In this document: piece after piece, positions 7,122 to 10,780 of the stretch
Position numbering within the stretch: position 1 is the stretch's first letter
How the letters are laid out: every line of letters begins with the position of its first letter
Source: an uncultured Pseudomonadota bacterium
GTDB lineage: Bacteria > Pseudomonadota > Gammaproteobacteria > Burkholderiales > Rhodocyclaceae
Assembly: GCA_946479855.1 (NCBI GenBank)
Contig: CAMLHL010000082.1
Coordinates: 1 to 10,780 of the forward strand
Direction: 5' to 3'
Length of the DNA: 10,780 bases
Made by a program: the position numbers and the translations under genes
The notes under the pieces: model-generated
What the model was told of the DNA's origin: nothing
What the model saw: only the letters and a program-made list of their open reading frames with translations
The model's database searches: none

Positions 7122-7583
7122 GCGGGCTGGATATTATTGGCCTGGGCGCTCTGTGAGATGCGCGATAAGTCCTTCGGGGTTGCCGCCATGTGGGACAGCC
7201 TTTCTTCGATTGCCCTTGGGTCTCCAGCCGAGGCATCGCTCCGTCTTGGCTTGTCATGCGCCACCACCCGCATGACCGGCGGTTATGAGCGTGGAAGCGA
7301 GCGCAGGCAAGCCCAAGCTTCCCGCGGCTGCTTTGACTGTTCGGCTATTCCCGCTTGGCGCCTACTGCGGATGGGGGGGCATTCGGTGTCTCTGACCCAG
7401 CGGGGAAGCTTGCGGGCGAGTTTTTTGTTTCTGACGGATTGGCGCCACACCAGGTGCGGCAAGCTTTCCGATTGCAGGATATGGCTGCGCCGGGTCGGCA
7501 AAAGGACGGCAAATTTTCGACGCATCGGCTTGCCATCGAAAATGGCGTCGGCGTGACGATCGTGCTGCGTCCCCTGCCGCTGG
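7122..7583. other. About 460 bp without a recognisable gene
   Basis: Several frames stay open here on both strands, as expected for GC-rich DNA. The longest plus frame begins at 7137 (139 codons) and another begins at 7355; on the minus strand a frame crosses 7283-7786. None has an SD, a recognisable domain or a natural end: those crossing 7584-7606 run through a terminator and into the SDR gene. The stretch may be a decayed gene or plain spacer between the hemerythrin promoter and the SDR terminator. I cannot assign a function. Confidence 0.5.
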
Positions 7584-7606
7584 AAAAAAACCCGCCAGCG
7601 GCGGGT
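7584..7606 (-). terminator. Rho-independent terminator of the SDR gene
   Basis: On the minus strand, ACCCGCC, loop GCT, GGCGGGT is followed immediately by six further T. This is a perfect 7-bp GC-rich stem with a 3-nt loop and a U-tract, 25 bp after the SDR stop. It is oriented to end the SDR transcript. Confidence 0.92.
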
Positions 7607-7631
7607 CAAGGTAGCGCAGTTAAAACGATAG

Positions 7632-8384
7632 TCAGCCGATGGTATAGCCGCCATCCACGACGATTTCCTGGCCATAGATGTTCTTGGCGCTGTCCGAGGC
7701 CAGGAATACGGATAGGTCGGCAATATCCTCGGGCTGGCCGAATGTCCCGGGCATGAGCCGGGAGGTGATCTTTTCCGCAACGGCACCCAGTACTTCCGGC
7801 GGCAGCCCGACCGTACCCCACAGCGGCGTACCGATGGGGCCCGGCGCGATGGAGTTAACCCGGATGCCCTGCGGGGCTAGTTCCGCTGCTAGGGTTTGGG
7901 ACAGGGACTTCAGGGCCGCCTTGCTTGCGCTGTAAATAGCCAGGCCGGGGAAGCCCACTTGGGTCAGGAAAGTCGTGATGAACTGAATCGACCCTCCCTT
8001 GCGGATATGGGGGGTGAACAGGCGGGCAGTTTCCGCCGCACCGAAGAGATTGACCGAAAACTGGGTGTTGAAGGCTTCGGCGGTGCTGTCCTCGAAAGAT
8101 ACGACACGCGCAATTCCGGCGTTCGGAACGACGATATCCACGCCGCCAAAAGCCTGGACGGCTTCGTCGACCAGGCGCTTCAGGTCTTCCAGCCGGGTTA
8201 CGTCACCCACCACCGCCTTGACCTGCCCGGGATAGGCCGCCTCCAGCGCATTCAGAGCGGCCGCGTTGCGGGCGAAGGCGACGACCTTGGCGCCTTCTTC
8301 AGCATATTTTTCGACGATCGACTTTCCGATCCCGCTACTGGCGCCCGTGACTACTGCAACCTTGCCTTCAAGCTTCTTCGCCAT
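7632..8384 (-). CDS. SDR-family NAD(P)-dependent oxidoreductase
   Basis: This 250-residue classical short-chain dehydrogenase/reductase is cytoplasmic and usually tetrameric. Visible are the cofactor motif TGASSGIG (13-20), Arg39 after the second strand (favouring NADP(H), inferred), Asp61 in GDVT, PNAG (87-90), Asn112 in VNLFG, and the active-site YSASK with Tyr151 and Lys155. PGPIGTP (181-187) and the C-terminal VDGG are also present. The position that normally carries catalytic Ser, 13 residues before Tyr151, is Thr138 (FITTFLTQ). The ATG at 8384 is chosen because GAGGAG lies just upstream and the Rossmann fold begins within ten residues; the frame extends to 8468 without support. A strong terminator follows, and an FNR-type box lies 71 bp upstream. 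It seems monocistronic. The substrate cannot be named. Confidence 0.93.
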   Translation of the reverse strand: MAKKLEGKVAVVTGASSGIGKSIVEKYAEEGAKVVAFARNAAALNALEAAYPGQVKAVVGDVTRLEDLKRLVDEAVQAFGGVDIVVPNAGIARVVSFEDSTAEAFNTQFSVNLFGAAETARLFTPHIRKGGSIQFITTFLTQVGFPGLAIYSASKAALKSLSQTLAAELAPQGIRVNSIAPGPIGTPLWGTVGLPPEVLGAVAEKITSRLMPGTFGQPEDIADLSVFLASDSAKNIYGQEIVVDGGYTIG

Positions 8385-8402
8385 ACCTTGCTCCTCAGAA
8401 TA

Positions 8403-8417
8403 TCCCGTGATCCGGGA
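8403..8417. promoter_or_regulatory. Short inverted repeat just upstream of the SDR gene
   Basis: TCCCG and CGGGA flank TGATC, 19-33 bp upstream of the SDR ATG. It could be an operator near the transcription start or a leader hairpin. The arms are only 5 bp, so chance is possible. Confidence 0.25.
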
Positions 8418-8454
8418 ATGCAAACAAGGATGGTGGAGATGACAATAGTTCTCA

Positions 8455-8468
8455 TTGATGCCCATCAA
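8455..8468. promoter_or_regulatory. FNR/ANR-type binding site
   Basis: TTGAT, four bases (GCCC), ATCAA is a perfect match to the FNR-family consensus TTGATNNNNATCAA. Its centre (8461.5) is about 77 bp from the SDR ATG. A class II position (-41.5) would place the start of transcription near 8420 and the -10 at 8432-8427 (CATCCT, weak), as is common for activator-dependent promoters. The divergent patatin gene is about 440 bp away, so the SDR gene is the likelier target. This suggests induction under oxygen limitation by an FNR, ANR or DNR regulator. Confidence 0.6.
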
Positions 8469-8608
8469 AAAGATCCGGTACCGGCCGGGTATCTACGGCC
8501 TAAGCCGCCTGCCTGCTGTCGAGCGCTCCTTGTACCTGATCGCCGCAGACGGCAGCTGGCCGGCGGGTCCTTCCTGACCGAAAGAAGGCTAGGGAGAGCA
8601 ATCAAAAT

Positions 8609-8794
8609 ATGTGTCCGTCGGGAGTTTACGCAATGCGTTCCTGTCTGTTTTTCGCAAGAAATGGCCGCCAGGCGTATGCAATTAAAGCCTGCGCCGCGTG
8701 TTGTGCGCGCACTGCTCCCGTTGAACAGGAGAGTGCGCTTGATGTCAAACGAGTTGTCATAGCCAAAGGGAATTCGAAGGAACACTATCGTTAG
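8609..8794 (+). CDS. Doubtful small Cys-containing hypothetical ORF
   Basis: The 61-codon frame opens with MCPSGVYAMRSCLFFARNG and holds a small cysteine cluster (KACAACCA). AGGGAGAG at 8591-8598 precedes the ATG, but about 10 nt away, slightly long. No domain is recognised. It contains the strong stem-loop at 8707-8738, which argues that the DNA may be conserved for RNA structure instead. The composition does not exclude chance. It lies in the gap between divergent genes on the strand of the patatin gene. Confidence 0.18.
   Translation: MCPSGVYAMRSCLFFARNGRQAYAIKACAACCARTAPVEQESALDVKRVVIAKGNSKEHYR
8707..8738 (+). other. Long stem-loop in the SDR-patatin gap
   Basis: GCGCACT-G-CTCC pairs with GGAG-AGTGCGC, an 11-bp stem interrupted by a single bulged G, around a 9-nt loop (CGTTGAACA). 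No T-tract follows on either strand, so it is not a canonical terminator. It may be part of a non-coding RNA, a processed leader or a protein-binding dyad. Confidence 0.4.
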
Positions 8795-8843
8795 CGCCGT
8801 AATCGCGGCGGGCATTGGGATGGAAATGGCTGACTACTAAACC

Positions 8844-8872
8844 TTGGGCGGGGAAGCGTGCAAAACTACGAT
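8844..8872 (+). promoter_or_regulatory. Candidate promoter for the patatin gene
   Basis: TTGGGC (8844-8849) and TACGAT (8867-8872) are 17 bp apart and match consensus at 3 and 4 of 6 positions. Transcription would begin near 8879, about 30 nt ahead of the TTG start and its SD. The signal is weak. Confidence 0.3.
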
Positions 8873-8909
8873 TGCTTTCATTCCGCCCGCGATTGACAGG
8901 AGCTGCACC

Positions 8910-9824
8910 TTGGAACATCGGCATCCTCGCATCGGCCTCGCATTGGGCAGTGGCTCGGCGAGAGGCTGGTCACATATCGGGGTGATCAGGGTCCTTGAGC
9001 AGGCGGGAATATCGCCCGAGATCGTGTGCGGCACTTCGATCGGCTCGCTGGTTGGGGCGGCCTATGCCGCCGGGAAGCTCGATAGCCTGGAGCATTGGGT
9101 AACTGCCTTGAACTGGCAAACGGTCGTCGGATTACTTGACGTGAAAATGGGTGGGGGGCTGATTGAAGGTGGCAGGCTGGTTGGCTTCCTTCGCAAGCAA
9201 CTGGATGACCAAAGGATCGAGCAGTTCGCAAAGAAATTTGCTTGTGTCGCGACTGACCTGGCCAACGGTCGCGAAATCTGGCTGCGTGACGGGGCTGCGG
9301 TAGACGCCGTACGCGCGTCGATTGCCATGCCCGGCCTCTTTACCCCCGTCCTCAATGATGGGCGGCTGATGGTGGATGGCGGTCTGGTCAATCCGGTACC
9401 GGTGTCGCTGTGCCGGGCCATGGGGGCGGATATTGTCATCGCCGTCGATCTGAACTGGGATTTGCTCGGCCAGGGCAAACGAATCTCGGGCAAATCCGGA
9501 AAAGCGCCGATATCGGCTGGGAACGGCAGGCTCAATGCTGTCCTCGCCAAGTTCTTGCCGGCTTCCGGTATGGCAGGAGCGCCGAAGTTGGCGTCGAGCA
9601 TGCCGTCGATGCTTGACGTAGTGAGTGCCAGCCTCAGCATCATGCAAGTCCGCATCACTCAAAGCCGGTTGGCCGGCGAACCGGCTGATGTCATGATTCA
9701 TCCGAAGTTGTCCACCATCGCCGCCATGGACTTCCACCGCGCCGCAATCGCAATTGCGGAGGGGGAACGGGCGACACGGCACACCTTGCCGATGATTCAT
9801 GAAGTGCTTCGACAATTGGAATAG
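8910..9824 (+). CDS. Patatin-like phospholipase family protein (RssA-like)
   Basis: This 304-residue member of the patatin family consists of acyl hydrolases with a Ser-Asp dyad. Visible are the oxyanion glycine-rich loop LALGSGSARGWSHIG (10-24), the nucleophile elbow GTSIG with Ser43, and the DGG box VDGGLVNPVP with catalytic Asp156. The length and layout match the bacterial RssA-type short patatins; activity is probably on phospholipid or other acyl esters, but substrate is unproven. I chose TTG 8910 because AGGAG (8898-8902) sits 7 nt upstream and the translated protein starts seven residues before the conserved fold. A TTG at 8844 is in frame but has no SD. No signal peptide is seen. The gene is followed by its own terminator and looks monocistronic. 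Confidence 0.93.
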   Translation: MEHRHPRIGLALGSGSARGWSHIGVIRVLEQAGISPEIVCGTSIGSLVGAAYAAGKLDSLEHWVTALNWQTVVGLLDVKMGGGLIEGGRLVGFLRKQLDDQRIEQFAKKFACVATDLANGREIWLRDGAAVDAVRASIAMPGLFTPVLNDGRLMVDGGLVNPVPVSLCRAMGADIVIAVDLNWDLLGQGKRISGKSGKAPISAGNGRLNAVLAKFLPASGMAGAPKLASSMPSMLDVVSASLSIMQVRITQSRLAGEPADVMIHPKLSTIAAMDFHRAAIAIAEGERATRHTLPMIHEVLRQLE

Positions 9825-9872
9825 TCGATTCCTGATAAGAATTTTCTCCGCGGATGCCCAGGCCATCTGGCA

Positions 9873-9895
9873 ACCGGGCCGCACGCCCGGTCTTT
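9873..9895 (+). terminator. Terminator after the patatin gene
   Basis: ACCGGGC and GCCCGGT form a perfect 7-bp stem with a CGCAC loop, followed by a short T-rich run (TCTTT). It lies about 50 bp past the patatin stop. The U-tract is brief, so efficiency may be moderate. Confidence 0.65.
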
Positions 9896-10150
9896 GAAGC
9901 CTGAGCGCTGTTCGGCCGGTGCGCTCTAGCGAGGCTGCGACGTCCGCTTCTCGCTGAGCCTAGCGGATGACGGGGGTGATGGACATTGACCGGCGGGGAT
10001 CGCGCCCCTTGCGGAAGTGGCTATCTTGCAAAAGCAGGCACCTTGGGAGCTTGCGGCGGACCACCGTGTAAAAGCACGCGTAGCCGCCGGAAGCCCCTCC
10101 GGATGCCCCGCGGACGAGGCCCGGTCGTTTAGAGATCAGACCTGAACCTA
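9896..10150. other. About 255 bp spacer between convergent patatin and cupin genes
   Basis: I found no ORF with an SD and no RNA gene. A small hairpin (CCGGA, loop AGCCCC, TCCGG) lies at 10087-10102 and could help end the cupin transcript, but no T-tract follows on the minus strand. A similar short word, AAAAGCA, occurs twice (near 10030 and 10071); I attach no meaning to it. Confidence 0.5.
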
Positions 10151-10492
10151 TTATTGCCGGACGATATCGACTGATATTTCCACCGCCGGCATCGTTCCCC
10201 TGTTCTCAAGCCAGTGTGTGGTGTTCCTGTCCTCGGGCCAGCCGACCCCCGGCCCATAGTCGGTAGCGATGCCATTTCGATGGTCAGTGATCGTTCCTTG
10301 CAGGATGTAGACGGTGCCTGGCCTGTCTTTATGGTCATGAAGCGGGCCGAAGACCCCGCCAGGATCGATGGTCACCATCCGCATTCGAAGTTGGCGCCCT
10401 GTCATGCCCTCGATCTCAGGGCCAAGGTCAACCGTTGCCAGTAACTCCACCTTCACGCCCTTTGTCTCAGGTGCCGCCTGTTCGTTGCTCAT
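10151..10492 (-). CDS. Small cupin-domain protein
   Basis: This 113-residue single-domain cupin has the length of a lone beta barrel. Motif 1 is seen as GPLHDHKDRPGTVYILQG with His52 and His54, but the usual Glu ligand a few residues on is absent. Motif 2 is GPGVGWPEDRNTTHWLENRG with His93. A three-His metal site is possible. Function cannot be named: small cupins include isomerases, dioxygenases and binding proteins. GAGAGGAG just before the ATG supports the start at 10492. It is divergent from an ArsR-family regulator with 125 bp between start codons, so regulation by that protein is plausible. Confidence 0.85.
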   Translation of the reverse strand: MSNEQAAPETKGVKVELLATVDLGPEIEGMTGRQLRMRMVTIDPGGVFGPLHDHKDRPGTVYILQGTITDHRNGIATDYGPGVGWPEDRNTTHWLENRGTMPAVEISVDIVRQ

Positions 10493-10528
10493 CGTGAACT
10501 CCTCTCAGCGCTTCCAAAGTACTCACTG

Positions 10529-10534
10529 ATAGTA
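10529..10534 (-). promoter_or_regulatory. Candidate -10 element of the cupin promoter
   Basis: On the minus strand this reads TACTAT, 4 of 6 to consensus, with transcription expected near 10522, about 30 nt before the cupin ATG. No convincing -35 lies at the right distance; the palindrome at 10543-10552 lies in that interval, which fits a regulated promoter. Confidence 0.3.
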
Positions 10535-10542
10535 GACGACAG

Positions 10543-10552
10543 AACGATCGTT
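10543..10552. promoter_or_regulatory. Palindrome AACGATCGTT, possible operator
   Basis: This is a perfect 10-bp palindrome in the cupin-ArsR intergenic region, 51-60 bp upstream of the cupin ATG and about 10 bp upstream of its candidate -10. The shape resembles TetR-family operator cores, but no TetR gene is in view. Its sequence differs from the ArsR-side palindrome, so a second regulator may act here. Confidence 0.4.
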
Positions 10553-10581
10553 TGCTCCGAAACAAGCAGTGTTCAAAAAAC

Positions 10582-10610
10582 TTGACGCAATATATCGATA
10601 TAACTAAGAT
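10582..10610 (+). promoter_or_regulatory. Promoter of the arsR-family gene with embedded operator
   Basis: TTGACG (10582-10587, 5 of 6) and TAAGAT (10605-10610, 4 of 6) are exactly 17 bp apart. The spacer contains the perfect palindrome TATATCGATATA (10591-10602). Transcription would start about 7-8 bp after the -10, at or next to the ATG at 10618, so the message would be leaderless. No SD is seen. A second TCGATAT (10613-10619) lies 18 bp downstream of the first, overlapping the start codon, and may be an extra half-site. Confidence 0.6.
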
Positions 10611-10617
10611 TGTCGAT

Positions 10618-10780
10618 ATGAAAAATAACTACAGCCAAACTATCCCGCCCGAATGGCAGGCGATGTCACGGATTTTCGTGGCCCTCGGCGATGAGCACCG
10701 GCAGCGCATCCTGCTGCTCTTCGAACCGGGCGAGCGGCTCAACGTCGGGCAGATTGCCGAGGTGTCGACGCTGGCCCGCT
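10618..10780 (+). CDS. ArsR-family winged-helix regulator (3' end outside window)
   Basis: The frame from ATG 10618 is open to the window end, giving 54 residues. WQAMSRIFVALGDEHRQRILLLFEPGERLNVGQIAEV is the typical start of an ArsR/SmtB winged helix (normally LGDPTRLRIL then the recognition-helix region). Such proteins are dimeric repressors released by metals, sulfide, oxidation or other signals. The inducer-binding residues are not visible in the truncated part. The gene is divergent from the cupin gene. The promoter layout suggests repression of its own gene, and perhaps of the cupin. Confidence 0.85.
   Translation, partial: MKNNYSQTIPPEWQAMSRIFVALGDEHRQRILLLFEPGERLNVGQIAEVSTLAR

Larger units (their letters stand above)
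8469..8843. other. About 375 bp between SDR and patatin genes without a firm gene
   Basis: This stretch lies between the divergent SDR and patatin genes. It holds the stem-loop at 8707-8738, a doubtful 61-codon ORF at 8609-8794, and an antisense frame (8815 to 8465, 116 codons) with no recognisable domain. Base composition is slightly less GC-rich than the genes. I see no tRNA, riboswitch class or mobile element end. Confidence 0.5.

Noticed and set aside
8417..8439. Alternative SDR promoter TTGTTT, 17 bp, GATATT
   Set aside because: It would start transcription within or after the SD of the SDR gene, leaving too short a leader.
7896..8762. Plus-strand frame of 288 codons over the SDR gene
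   Set aside because: It is antisense to a clear SDR with matching motifs and has no SD or domain.
8465..8815. Minus-strand 116-codon frame upstream of the SDR gene
   Set aside because: No domain, no good SD, and it runs over the FNR box and hairpin region; kept only as part of the described gap.

Overview
The window is GC-rich, densely packed bacterial chromosome. Its gene content (RecG, a LysR-controlled redox operon, a diiron hemerythrin, FNR-type control) fits a betaproteobacterium, perhaps of the Rhodocyclales. That placement is inferred from protein style and composition, not proven. I see no rRNA or tRNA gene, CRISPR array, insertion sequence or phage gene.

Left part (1-5403): the C-terminal 274 codons of recG run into the tail of a convergent LysR regulator, and the two stop codons overlap. 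The regulator is divergent from a tight four-gene plus-strand cluster: a YbfB/YjiJ-type MFS transporter, an AcuI/YhdH-type quinone oxidoreductase, a small 4-oxalocrotonate-tautomerase-family protein and a YqjM/XenA-type old yellow enzyme. A near-perfect inverted repeat in the divergent promoter region is the likely LysR operator. Two different NAD(P)H-dependent C=C reductases, a tautomerase and an exporter together suggest a module for alpha,beta-unsaturated carbonyl or other electrophilic compounds.

Middle (5404-7606): two minus-strand genes, an alpha/beta hydrolase and a stand-alone hemerythrin-domain protein with all seven iron ligands. About 460 bp without a recognisable gene follow, ending in a textbook Rho-independent terminator that serves the next minus-strand gene.

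Right part (7632-10780): an SDR oxidoreductase with a perfect FNR/ANR-type box upstream, then a roughly 440 bp gap with a strong stem-loop and a doubtful small ORF. Next are a patatin-like phospholipase (TTG start with a good SD) and its terminator, a second gap of about 255 bp, and a minus-strand cupin. Divergent from the cupin is an ArsR-family regulator cut by the window end. Its promoter carries a perfect 12-bp palindrome in the -35/-10 spacer and places transcription start at or next to the ATG, so a leaderless, self-repressed message is likely.

No clearly new multi-gene system is visible. The most interesting items are the LysR/electrophile cluster, the FNR box with an SDR whose catalytic Ser is Thr, and the ArsR promoter architecture.
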